A stretch of 54,669 nucleotides of DNA from assembly GCA_035765045.1 (NCBI GenBank), contig DASTYI010000076.1:1-54669 (forward strand), in the 5' to 3' direction. Made by a program: the position numbers and the translations under genes. Positions 15,692 through 23,075 of this stretch are shown here, piece by piece (the stretch's first letter is position 1; the number at the start of each line of letters is the position of its first letter). Below the pieces are notes generated by a model. That model made no database searches and was not told where the DNA came from. It was given only the letters and a program-made list of their open reading frames with translations. Source of the DNA: Iamia sp035765045 (GTDB taxonomy: Bacteria; Actinomycetota; Acidimicrobiia; Acidimicrobiales; Iamiaceae).

Positions 15692-17137
15692 ATGGCTGAG
15701 CCCATCGTCCACGACGCGTTCCTCATCGGTGGGGACTGGGTCGCGCCCCGGGGGTCGGGGACGATCGAGGTCGTCAACCCGTCGACCGAGGAGCTGTACG
15801 GGCGGGTGCCCGAGGGGACCACGGAGGACGTCGACGCCGCCGTCGCCGCCGCCCGGGCCGCGGCCGACGACTGGGCCCGCACGGACCCGAAGGAGCGGGG
15901 GGCGATCCTGGCCGCCGTGTCGGGGGCGATCACCGGCGACATGCAGGGCCTGGCCGAGCTGATCTCGGGGGAGATGGGCTGCCCGGTGTCGTGGGGCGTG
16001 ATGGGCCAGGTCTTCGCGGCGACGATGATCGCCGACCAGTACGTCGGGCTGGCCGACACCTACGAGTTCACCGACATCCGGGCCGGGCTGATGGGCCCGT
16101 CGGAGGTCCGCCGGGTGCCCTACGGCGTGGTCGCCGCCGTCGTCCCGTGGAACGTCCCGCTGTTCGAGGCGATGATCAAGCTGGCGCCGGCGCTGGTCGC
16201 CGGGAACACGGTCGTCCTCAAGCCGGCACCCGAGACGCCCCTGTCGGCGCAGCGCCTGGGTCAGATCTTCCTCGACGCCGGGCTCCCCCCCGGGGTGGTC
16301 AACATCGTCCCCGCCGGCCGCGAGGTGGGGGAGCACCTGGTCACCCACCCGGGGGTCGACAAGGTCTCGTTCACCGGTTCGACGGCCGCCGGGCGCCAGA
16401 TCGCCTCGGTCTGCGGCCAGCTGCTCCGGCCGGTCACGCTCGAGCTCGGCGGCAAGTCGGCGGCGATCATTCTCGACGACGCCGACCTCGCCTCGACGAT
16501 CGCCACGCTCGTCCCCGCCGGCGTGATGAACAACGGCCAGGCGTGCGTGGCCCAGACCCGCATCCTCGCCAGCCGGGACCGCTACACCGAGGTGGTCGAC
16601 GCCGTCAGCGAGGCGGTCGGGGCGTTGAAGGTCGGCGATGCCCTCGACCCGGCCACCGAGGTCGGCCCGCTCGTGGCCGAGCGCCAGCGGGAGCGGGTCC
16701 TCGGCTACATCGAGGCCGGCCGCGAGGACGGCGCCCGGGTCACCGTCGGCGGCGGCCGGCCGGCCGGGCTCGACAAGGGCTGGTTCGTCGAGCCGACCGT
16801 CTTCGCCGACGCCACCAACGACATGCGGATCGCCCAGGAGGAGATCTTCGGGCCCGTCCTGACGGTGATCCCCTACGACGACGTCGAGGACGCCGTCCGC
16901 ATCGCCAACGACTCCGAGTACGGCCTGTCCGGCTCGGTCTGGGGCGCCGACCACGACACCGCCGCCGGGATCGCCCGCCGCATCCGCACCGGCACGGTGA
17001 ACGTCAACACGTTCACGATGGACTTCTGCTCGCCCTTCGGCGGGTTCAAGGCGTCGGGCCTCGGCCGGGAGCTGGGGCCGGAGGGCTTGGCGGCCTTCCT
17101 CCAGACCCAGACCGTCGCCCACGCGGCGCAGGGCTAG
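15692..17137 (+). CDS. NAD(P)-dependent aldehyde dehydrogenase
   Basis: 481 residues, standard length. Oxidises an aldehyde to the acid; the class cannot be fixed from sequence. Visible: VVPWNVPLF and VLKPAPETPLSAQ (cofactor site), FTGSTAAGR, catalytic base Glu251 in LELGGKSA, nucleophile Cys285 in NGQACVAQTR, EEIFGPVLTVIPYDD and FGGFKASGLGRELG. ATG 15692 has AGGAG 12 nt upstream; the frame is open further upstream but has no supporting start. First gene of a likely operon with the APH-like kinase (9 nt gap) and perhaps the lipocalin-like gene. The KstR-like operator and partners suggest steroid or lipid catabolism (inference). Confidence 0.9.
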   Translation: MAEPIVHDAFLIGGDWVAPRGSGTIEVVNPSTEELYGRVPEGTTEDVDAAVAAARAAADDWARTDPKERGAILAAVSGAITGDMQGLAELISGEMGCPVSWGVMGQVFAATMIADQYVGLADTYEFTDIRAGLMGPSEVRRVPYGVVAAVVPWNVPLFEAMIKLAPALVAGNTVVLKPAPETPLSAQRLGQIFLDAGLPPGVVNIVPAGREVGEHLVTHPGVDKVSFTGSTAAGRQIASVCGQLLRPVTLELGGKSAAIILDDADLASTIATLVPAGVMNNGQACVAQTRILASRDRYTEVVDAVSEAVGALKVGDALDPATEVGPLVAERQRERVLGYIEAGREDGARVTVGGGRPAGLDKGWFVEPTVFADATNDMRIAQEEIFGPVLTVIPYDDVEDAVRIANDSEYGLSGSVWGADHDTAAGIARRIRTGTVNVNTFTMDFCSPFGGFKASGLGRELGPEGLAAFLQTQTVAHAAQG

Positions 17138-17146
17138 GGGCGACGG

Positions 17147-18244
17147 GTGGCGCTCCCCAGCCCCCGAGACCCCGACGAGCTGCGGGCCACGCTGGCCGGC
17201 TGGCTGTCGGCGCGGGTCGGCGAGCCGGTCACGGTCATCGAGGCCGGCGGCCCGCCCAGCACCGGGTTCAGCAACGAGACGATCCTGGCCGACGCGACAT
17301 GGGCGGGGGCCGAGCACCGCCTCGTCGTGCGGGTCCAGCCCACCACCCACACGGTCTTCCCCCACGACCTGTTCACCGTCCAGCACCGGGTCATGTCGGC
17401 GCTCGGCGGCGAGCCCGGCCTGCGGGTGCCGACGCTGCGCTGGTTCGAGGAGGACCCGGCCATGCTCGGCGCCCCGTTCATGGTGATGGACCGGGTCGAC
17501 GGCGAGGCCCCCTGCGACAGCCCGCCGTACACGATGGAGGGCTGGCTCAAGGACGGAGGCGACGACCTCCAGCGGGCGGTGTGGACCCGGGGCCTCGACG
17601 CCATGGCCGCCGTCCACCGGGTCGACTGGAAGGGGCTCGGGCTCGGCGACCTCGACCCCTGCCCCGAGGGTGGCAGCCGGCTCGGTGCCCGGATCGACGC
17701 CTGGGCCGACATGCTGCGCTGGGCCGCTCCCGACGAGCGCCACGAGGTCCCCGAGGCGGGCCTGGCCTGGCTGCGGGAGAACCAGCCGCCCGACATCGAC
17801 GACCCGGCGCTGTGCTGGGGCGACAGCCGGATCGGCAACCAGCTCTTCGCCGGGCGGGAGAGCGCCGAGGCGGTCCACGTCGCCGCCGTCCTCGACTGGG
17901 AGATGGTCCACGTCGGCGACCCGGTCCAGGACCTCGGCTGGTTCACCTGGCTCGACCACACGCTGTCGGCCGGGCTCGACCTGCCCCGCCTGCCGGGGTT
18001 CCCGTCGTCCGAGGAGACGGCGGCCCGCTGGGAGGAGGCGACCGGTCGCTCGGCCGAGCACCACCGGTGGGCCGAGATCAACGCCGGGGTCGGCTTCGCC
18101 ATCGTGATGGTGCGGCTGACCGAGCTCCTGAAGGAGACCGAGCTGTTCCCGTCCGACACCGACTTCGCCCGCACCAACATGGCCTGCGTCGCCCTCGAAC
18201 GGGCCCTCGTCGCCCTCGACGCCCACCCCTCCGACCTGCCCTGA
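17147..18244 (+). CDS. APH/ACAD10-like phosphotransferase family protein
   Basis: 365 residues, GTG start 9 nt after the aldehyde dehydrogenase, with AGGGG upstream. Choline-kinase/aminoglycoside-phosphotransferase fold. ITVIEAGGPPSTGFSNETILAD-like nucleotide loop (note GPPSTGFSNET), VRVQPTTHTVFP, FMVMDRVDGEAP hinge, catalytic loop CWGDSRIGNQLF where the usual His of HGD is Trp-Gly, and VLDWEMVHVGDPVQDLGWF as the metal-binding loop. Members beside acyl-CoA or steroid catabolism genes are thought to phosphorylate hydroxylated lipid intermediates; antibiotic resistance is unlikely. The same variant of the catalytic loop (WGDxRxGN) is common in this subgroup. Confidence 0.8.
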   Translation: MALPSPRDPDELRATLAGWLSARVGEPVTVIEAGGPPSTGFSNETILADATWAGAEHRLVVRVQPTTHTVFPHDLFTVQHRVMSALGGEPGLRVPTLRWFEEDPAMLGAPFMVMDRVDGEAPCDSPPYTMEGWLKDGGDDLQRAVWTRGLDAMAAVHRVDWKGLGLGDLDPCPEGGSRLGARIDAWADMLRWAAPDERHEVPEAGLAWLRENQPPDIDDPALCWGDSRIGNQLFAGRESAEAVHVAAVLDWEMVHVGDPVQDLGWFTWLDHTLSAGLDLPRLPGFPSSEETAARWEEATGRSAEHHRWAEINAGVGFAIVMVRLTELLKETELFPSDTDFARTNMACVALERALVALDAHPSDLP

Positions 18245-18248
18245 CCCC

Positions 18249-18295
18249 AACCTTGGACGGGACCCCGCCGCATGCGGCGGGTGCCGTCCAAGGTT
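18249..18295. repeat. Palindromic repeat family D, copy 1
   Basis: Outer 12-bp arms AACCTTGGACGG / CCGTCCAAGGTT (18249-18260, 18284-18295) enclose an inner perfect 18-bp palindrome CCCGCCGCATGCGGCGGG (18264-18281). It starts 5 nt after a stop codon, between two co-directional genes. Confidence 0.85.
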
Positions 18296-18315
18296 CGACC
18301 CCGACCGAGGCCCCG

Positions 18316-19401
18316 ATGACCCTCTCGCCGCTCGACGAGTACCCGATCCACCAGGCGCCGATCTCGATGCGGCACGTGGCCACGTCGGACCGGAACTTCT
18401 ACGACCGGTCGTACTTCAACGCCCACGGGAGCAGCGACGAGGTCTTCGTCGTGTTCGGGATGGGGCAGTACGCCAACCTCGGCGTGCAGGACGGGTTCCT
18501 GCTGGTGGCCGATGCGACCAGCCACAACGTCGTGCGGGCCAGCCGGGCCCTGACCGCCGACCGGATGGACACGACGTGCGGGCCGCTGCGGATCGAGGTG
18601 GTCGAGCCGTTGCAGGTCATCCGGGTGATCTGCGAGGAGAACGAGCACGGCCTGGCCTGCGACATGACGTGGACCGGGGCCATCCCCGCCCACGAGGAGC
18701 CGGGCCAGGTCATGCGGCTCAACGAGCGCCAGACGTTCGACTCGATGCGCTACGCCCAGACCGGCCGGTGGGAGGGCTGGGTCCAGGTCGACGACCGGCG
18801 GTACGAGGCCACGCCCGACCGCTGGTGGGGGAGCCGGGACCGCTCGTGGGGGATCCGTCCCGTCGGTGAGCCCGAGCCGCCCGGCATCCAGGCCGCCCGT
18901 CCGATGGAGGGCTTCTACTGGATCTACTGCCCCATGCAGTTCGACGAGTTCTCGATCCTCTGCATCTACCAGGACGCCCCCGACGGCACGCCGGTGATGC
19001 GCCAGGCGGTGCGGGCCTGGCCCGACGGGCGGCTCGACGACCTGGGAACGCCCACCGTCGATGTGCGCTTCGCCGAGGGGACCCGGGAGGCGATCGGCGC
19101 CACGTGGCACCTGACCGAGGACGGCAAGCCGCTGGAGGTCGAGGTCGAGGTGCTGCTGCCGGTGTGGCTGGGCAAGGGCACCGGCTACGGCTTCGACCAG
19201 GACTGGCGGCACGGCATGTGGCAGGGCGACCTGGTCGTGCAGGGCGTCCGCTACGACCTGACCGACCCCGAGGTCCGGGCCGGGATGTTCGGCATCCAGG
19301 AGAGCGTCAGCCGCTTCACCTGCGGCGAGCACGTCGGCCACGGCCTGTTCGAGTGGCTCTTCCTCGGCCGCCACGACCCCAGCGGCTGGACCGGCTGGTA
19401 G
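18316..19401 (+). CDS. Lipocalin/CrtC-like (DUF7064/7065-type) protein
   Basis: 361 residues. No catalytic motif that I can name with certainty. Beta-rich sequence with a striking WWGSRDRSWGIRPVG segment, GFYWIYCPMQFDEFSILCIYQD, and a C-terminal WLGKGTGYGFDQDWRHGMWQGDLVVQG-type stretch. This resembles the tocopherol-cyclase/CrtC-like calycin proteins (DUF7064/DUF7065) that often accompany APH-like kinases and short-chain lipid-degradation genes in actinobacteria. A role in handling a hydrophobic substrate is plausible (inference). ATG 18316 was chosen because it follows the family D palindrome and leaves a short leader; the frame upstream is open but reads through the palindrome. Confidence 0.6.
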   Translation: MTLSPLDEYPIHQAPISMRHVATSDRNFYDRSYFNAHGSSDEVFVVFGMGQYANLGVQDGFLLVADATSHNVVRASRALTADRMDTTCGPLRIEVVEPLQVIRVICEENEHGLACDMTWTGAIPAHEEPGQVMRLNERQTFDSMRYAQTGRWEGWVQVDDRRYEATPDRWWGSRDRSWGIRPVGEPEPPGIQAARPMEGFYWIYCPMQFDEFSILCIYQDAPDGTPVMRQAVRAWPDGRLDDLGTPTVDVRFAEGTREAIGATWHLTEDGKPLEVEVEVLLPVWLGKGTGYGFDQDWRHGMWQGDLVVQGVRYDLTDPEVRAGMFGIQESVSRFTCGEHVGHGLFEWLFLGRHDPSGWTGW

Positions 19402-19403
19402 GT

Positions 19404-19436
19404 CCGTACGGTCGGTGCCAGGCACCGACCGTACGG
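19404..19436. repeat. Palindromic repeat family A, copy 1
   Basis: Perfect 16-bp arms (CCGTACGGTCGGTGCC and its complement) around a single A. Lies 2 nt after one stop codon and 4 nt before the convergent stop, so it can serve as a bidirectional terminator. Confidence 0.9.
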
Positions 19437-19440
19437 GAGC

Positions 19441-20598
19441 TCAGGCGTCGAGGATGACGACCGAGGCGGTGTAGCCGTGGAGGCGGTTGCGGCCGCCGAT
19501 GGGGCCGATCTCGCCGGCGCAGGCCATCCCGGCGAGGGCGGGGCCGACGATGTCGCCGACGATCTCGGCGTCGTGGTCGGGCTCGCCGAAGAAGGCCGAG
19601 CCCCGGCCGTTGCAGGTGAACAGCAGGGCGCCGCGGTCGGCGCCGGGGCGGGGCGGCGGCACCTCGGCCATGAGGGTGCGCAGCTCCTCGTCGGCGCTGG
19701 CCGCGTCGCGGACGTGGAACTGGACGGTCGTGCCCACCTCGACCTGCGCCCCGATGGCGACGCCCCGCCGGTCGGGGTCGACGCCGGTGACGTTGCGGAT
19801 CAGGAAGTCGCCGGTGCGGAAGGTGGCCTTGGCCTCGTCGACCACCACGCCGACCTGCGGGCCGAGCTCGAAGATCGACCGGTCGCCCTCGCCCAGCGAG
19901 GCGGCCGAGGCCAGCAGCCGGTCGAGCGCCGGCTGGCCGGCCAGCCCGAGCAGCACCGGGCCGTCGACCTCGGTGACGATCATCGGGTCGCCCACCGGCC
20001 GGCAGCCCTGCGACACCACGGGCAGGACCTCGGCCCCGGCCGGGAGCAGGACGCCGACCGCCCCGTCGCGGTGCACGGCGTCGTCGAGCACCAGCCGGTT
20101 GCCGCCGGGACCCCGGGCCGACGAGGCCAGGCCGCCGACGACGGTGAGCTCGGGGAGGTCGTCGGCCATGGTGGCGAGGAGGGCGTCGAGCGGGAGGCTG
20201 AACGGGTCCGACAGCAGCACCATCGTGCGGGCGCCGCCCTCGCCGGCGGCCCGGGGGATGCCGGCGATGCGGATGCCGCCCTCCGTCGGGTGGGCGGTGA
20301 TGCGGACCGGGACGACGGGGCCGGTGCGCCCGGCCCACAGGGCGATCGCCGGGCCGGCCTCGACCTCGTGGGCCCCGCCCACCACGGTGCTGGCGGCCGC
20401 GCCCACCAGGCAGCCGGGGCGGAGCAGGGCCCGCACGGTGGCGGCGATGTCCTCGGCGGCGCCGGCCAGGGCGGGGGAGAGGAACAGCACGGCGAGGTCG
20501 GGCTCGGGGCCGACCCGGTCGAGGACCGCCCCCACGACCTCGCCGACGGCCTCGGGGGGCGACGGGTGCTCGGAGAGGGCGGCGGCGAAGGCGGTCAT
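19441..20598 (-). CDS. FIST N/C domain protein
   Basis: 385 residues. FIST domains are sensory modules thought to bind small ligands such as amino acids. The N-terminal half shows LAVLFLSPALAG, GAAASTVVGG and LLSDPFSLPLDALL; the C-terminal half shows FLIRNVTGVD, GTTVQFHVRDA, GALLFTCNGRGSAFFGEPDHDAEIV and AGMACAGEIGPIGGRN, all typical. There is no attached kinase or methyl-accepting domain, so this is a stand-alone sensor. ATG 20598 overlaps the stop of the upstream small gene (ATGA), showing coupling; longer starts would lie inside that gene. Converges on the 18316 gene across a family A hairpin. Confidence 0.85.
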   Translation of the reverse strand: MTAFAAALSEHPSPPEAVGEVVGAVLDRVGPEPDLAVLFLSPALAGAAEDIAATVRALLRPGCLVGAAASTVVGGAHEVEAGPAIALWAGRTGPVVPVRITAHPTEGGIRIAGIPRAAGEGGARTMVLLSDPFSLPLDALLATMADDLPELTVVGGLASSARGPGGNRLVLDDAVHRDGAVGVLLPAGAEVLPVVSQGCRPVGDPMIVTEVDGPVLLGLAGQPALDRLLASAASLGEGDRSIFELGPQVGVVVDEAKATFRTGDFLIRNVTGVDPDRRGVAIGAQVEVGTTVQFHVRDAASADEELRTLMAEVPPPRPGADRGALLFTCNGRGSAFFGEPDHDAEIVGDIVGPALAGMACAGEIGPIGGRNRLHGYTASVVILDA

Positions 20599-20981
20599 CC
20601 CACCGGTGGGAGCAGGGTGAGCGGCACCACCGTCGTCGGGCCGGCGTCGAGCCGGCAATGGGCCTCGACCACGCCGTAGTCGGTGAACTCGAGCTGCGCC
20701 CGCACCAGCCGGTAGTTGAACTTGCCCGGCTCGACCTGGAGGGGCTGGACGTTCCGGGCCACCTGCTCGTCGTCACGCCGGTACACGACCTCGAGGGCAC
20801 CCTGGCCCGACTCGTCGGGCCGGCACCGCACGAGCACCAGCAGGTGGGGCTCGATCGTCACGGGGACGGGAGCGGGGGCGGCCAGCGAGAAGTGCACCCC
20901 GGTCAGGTCGATCCGCGCCGAGGGCCCCGGGGCCTGGCGCATCTCCATCTCCTCGATGAACACAGCGGCGACGATGTCCAT
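20595..20981 (-). CDS. Small conserved-looking protein, partner of the FIST gene
   Basis: 128 residues, function not recognised. Sequence is beta-rich (MDIVAAVFIEEMEMRQAP..., ...VPVTIEPHLLVLVRCRPDESG, LRVQLEFTDYG-like end), with no signal peptide or membrane segment. It loosely recalls the small cytosolic DUF6941 type, but that is a guess. A TAGGGT box 8 nt upstream of ATG 20981 indicates a leaderless transcript and fixes the start. Its stop overlaps the FIST start by 4 bp, so the two probably act together. Confidence 0.7.
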   Translation of the reverse strand: MDIVAAVFIEEMEMRQAPGPSARIDLTGVHFSLAAPAPVPVTIEPHLLVLVRCRPDESGQGALEVVYRRDDEQVARNVQPLQVEPGKFNYRLVRAQLEFTDYGVVEAHCRLDAGPTTVVPLTLLPPVG

Positions 20982-20989
20982 GGCGCCCC

Positions 20990-20995
20990 ACCCTA
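20990..20995 (-). promoter_or_regulatory. -10 box, leaderless FIST operon
   Basis: TAGGGT on the minus strand, 8 nt before ATG 20981. Confidence 0.5.
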
Positions 20996-21067
20996 GGGAC
21001 ATCCCCCGTACCGGCGATCGGATCCGACGGTCTCCCGCCCGATCTGATCGCCAGCTGCGGGGGTGGG

Positions 21068-22195
21068 TCAGCCGTGGATCTGCTCGCCGGCGACCCAGGT
21101 GGCGGTGCAGCGGAGCGAGGTGGGGTCGAGGGCGACGACATCGGCGTGGCGGCCGGCGGCGAGGGCGCCCCGGTCGGTGAGGCCGAGGAGGGCGGCGGGG
21201 GTGGTCGACGCCGCCCGGACGGCCCGCTCCAGCGAGACGCCGACGCGCTGGACGACGAACCCCACGGCGGCGTCCATCGTGAGCGACGACCCGGCGAGGG
21301 TGCCGTCGGGGAGGCGGGGAGCGCGACCACCTGCGCCACTCGCAGGCTCGCCGGCGTCGCGCACGGCCAGGCCGATCGAGTCGACCCGCCCGGCCCGCCA
21401 GGCGACCGCATCGGTCACGAGGACGACCCGGCCGTCGGGCTTGCAGCGGAAGGCGACGTCGAGGGCGGTGGGGTGGACGTGGACGCCGTCGGCGATCAGC
21501 GACACGGTCACCCGGTCGTCGGTGAGGAAGGCGCCGACCAGCCCCGGCTCGCGGTGGTGGAGCGGGGCCATGGCGTTGAAGCCGTGGGTGACGAGGCGGG
21601 CGCCGGCGTCGACGGCCTCGGTGGCCTGGGCCAGGGTCGCCGACGAATGGCCGACGGCGACGACGGTGCGCCGGCCGGCGAGGGCGCCGATGGCGGCGAT
21701 GGCCCCGTCGACCTCGGCCCCGAGGGTGACGAGGCGGACGGTGCGGGGGAGGGCGGCCAGCCACTCGACGTCGGGCGGGCGGACGAGGGCGCTCGGGTGG
21801 GCGCCGTGGGCCCCGCCGAGGAAGGGCCCCTCCAGGTGGGCGCCGGCGATGCGGGGGCGGGGGCCGGGGCGGTCGGCGGCGGCGGCGATCCGGTCGATCC
21901 GGTCGGCGTAGGCCTCCAGCGGGGCGGTCACCAGGGTCGGCAGCCAGGTCGTGGTGCCCTGGGCGGCGAGGAGCTCGTCGAGCCGGTCCCAGTCGGCGGG
22001 GGTGCGGGCGGCGGCGACGTCGACGTCGTCGACCCCGTTGACCTGGAGGTCGACGAAGCCGGGGGCGAGGATGCGGTCGGGCACCGGCCCGGTGGTCGGC
22101 ACCACCGAGGCGATCCGCCCGTCGGCCATCTCGACCAGCCCGGGGCTGAGCACCCCCATCGGCGTCACCACGTGCGACGCGGCCAGGAAGGTCAT
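21068..22195 (-). CDS. nagA: N-acetylglucosamine-6-phosphate deacetylase
   Basis: 375 residues, usual size. Removes acetate from GlcNAc-6-phosphate in amino-sugar recycling. Amidohydrolase features are clear: APGFVDLQVNGVDD, metal ligand segment HLEGPFLGGAHGAH, GHSSAT, THGFNAMAPLHHREPG, SLIADGVHVHP and VLVTDAVAW (catalytic Asp), and a C-terminal LAAGRHADVVALD. The usual first HxH motif is replaced by Q-N (LQVNG), as in many single-metal NagA proteins. ATG 22195 has TACTGT 8 nt upstream, so leaderless. Stand-alone gene; no nagB or PTS genes are in the window. Confidence 0.92.
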   Translation of the reverse strand: MTFLAASHVVTPMGVLSPGLVEMADGRIASVVPTTGPVPDRILAPGFVDLQVNGVDDVDVAAARTPADWDRLDELLAAQGTTTWLPTLVTAPLEAYADRIDRIAAAADRPGPRPRIAGAHLEGPFLGGAHGAHPSALVRPPDVEWLAALPRTVRLVTLGAEVDGAIAAIGALAGRRTVVAVGHSSATLAQATEAVDAGARLVTHGFNAMAPLHHREPGLVGAFLTDDRVTVSLIADGVHVHPTALDVAFRCKPDGRVVLVTDAVAWRAGRVDSIGLAVRDAGEPASGAGGRAPRLPDGTLAGSSLTMDAAVGFVVQRVGVSLERAVRAASTTPAALLGLTDRGALAAGRHADVVALDPTSLRCTATWVAGEQIHG

Positions 22196-22203
22196 GGCAG
22201 ACG

Positions 22204-22209
22204 ACAGTA
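22204..22209 (-). promoter_or_regulatory. -10 box of nagA (leaderless)
   Basis: TACTGT on the minus strand, 8 nt before ATG 22195. Confidence 0.5.
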
Positions 22210-22273
22210 CGCGTCGGCGCAGCCGACCCGCTCAGGGCGGCGGGTGGGGTCGGAGGACGTGAGTACCGGCCGG

Positions 22274-22279
22274 TACCCT
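22274..22279 (+). promoter_or_regulatory. -10 box upstream of the TetR gene and its leader ORF
   Basis: TACCCT, 8 nt before GTG 22288. Confidence 0.5.
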
Positions 22280-22287
22280 CGTCCCCC

Positions 22288-22425
22288 GTGAGCGAGCGCA
22301 GCGAGCGAACCCAAAGGCACGGGTGGTCTGCCGGCGGAGCTTGCGGAGCCGGCAGCGCTCATCGGTGCCACGGTCGGTGGCGACCCGGTCGGTCCTCGTC
22401 GAGGGGTCCGGTGCCGCACCGATGA
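22288..22425 (+). CDS. Possible leaderless 45-codon leader ORF coupled to TetR gene
   Basis: GTG 22288 sits 8 nt after a TANNNT box and opens 45 codons (VSERSERTQRHGW...) with no internal stop. The TGA overlaps the TetR ATG (ATGA). The first 20 bases are the palindromic GTGAGCGAGCGCAGCGAGCG repeat, so the peptide itself may be incidental and its translation may serve to deliver ribosomes to the TetR start. Codon usage is atypical (Cys, His, Trp, Arg rich), so I doubt a stable product. Confidence 0.4.
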   Translation: MSERSERTQRHGWSAGGACGAGSAHRCHGRWRPGRSSSRGPVPHR

Positions 22426-23048
22426 GCGACGGAGAAGGGACCGGGGGGACCCGGGAGGCGATCCTCGTCGAGGCCCGGAAGTGCTTCGCCGAGAGGGGCT
22501 TCGACGGCACCTCGCTCAACGACATCGCCGCCGGGGTGGGCATCCGCCGGCCCAGCATCCTCCACCACTTCCCGTCGAAGGAGGCCATCTACGCCGAGGT
22601 CTTCCTCGGGGTGATGTCGCAGTGGTCGGCCCGGGTCGAGTCGGCCGTCGAGGAGCCGGTGCGCGACGGCTGGAACAAGGTCGACCACGTCCTCACCGCC
22701 GGGTTCACCTTCTTCCAGGAGAACCCCGACTTCGTCCGCATCGCCCGGCGCGAGGCCCTGGAGGGGGGCCAGCACCTGCCCATGGACCTGGGCAAGCTCC
22801 TCCGCCCGCACCTGGAGCGGGCCGTCGCCTACTTCCAGCGGGAGATGGACGCCGGCCACCTCCGGCCCCACGACCCCGAGCACCTGATCCTCTCGGGTCT
22901 CGGCGCCCTGATGAGCTACTTCAGCGACGGGCCCTTCCTCACCGGCCTGCTCGACCGCGACCCCTACACCGACGAGGAGCTGGAGCGCCGGCTCGAGCAC
23001 GTCCGGTCGCTCTTCCGCGCCGCCCTGAAGCCCGAGAGCGAGAGGTAG
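22422..23048 (+). CDS. TetR-family transcriptional regulator
   Basis: 208 residues. N-terminal helix-turn-helix: TREAILVEARKCFAERGFDGTSLNDIAAGVGIRR followed by PSILHHFPSKEAIYAEVF, the TetR signature. The rest is the helical ligand-binding and dimer domain (FFQENPDFVRIARREALEGG, ...HLILSGLGALMSYFSDGPFL). Start ATG 22422 gives a normal N-terminus; a longer form from GTG 22323 would add an arginine-rich tail and is less likely. It precedes the acyl-CoA synthetase by 27 nt in the same direction and may regulate it or lipid genes nearby; no matching operator was found beside it. Confidence 0.9.
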   Translation: MSDGEGTGGTREAILVEARKCFAERGFDGTSLNDIAAGVGIRRPSILHHFPSKEAIYAEVFLGVMSQWSARVESAVEEPVRDGWNKVDHVLTAGFTFFQENPDFVRIARREALEGGQHLPMDLGKLLRPHLERAVAYFQREMDAGHLRPHDPEHLILSGLGALMSYFSDGPFLTGLLDRDPYTDEELERRLEHVRSLFRAALKPESER

Positions 23049-23061
23049 GACACCGGCCGGT

Positions 23062-23067
23062 TAGGTT
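23062..23067 (+). promoter_or_regulatory. -10 box, leaderless acyl-CoA synthetase gene
   Basis: TAGGTT, 8 nt before GTG 23076. Confidence 0.5.
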
Positions 23068-23075
23068 CCGGCAGC

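Noticed and set aside
22323..22421. Longer TetR start at GTG 22323
   Set aside because: Adds an arginine-rich non-conserved tail and lacks support; ATG 22422 gives the usual TetR N-terminus.
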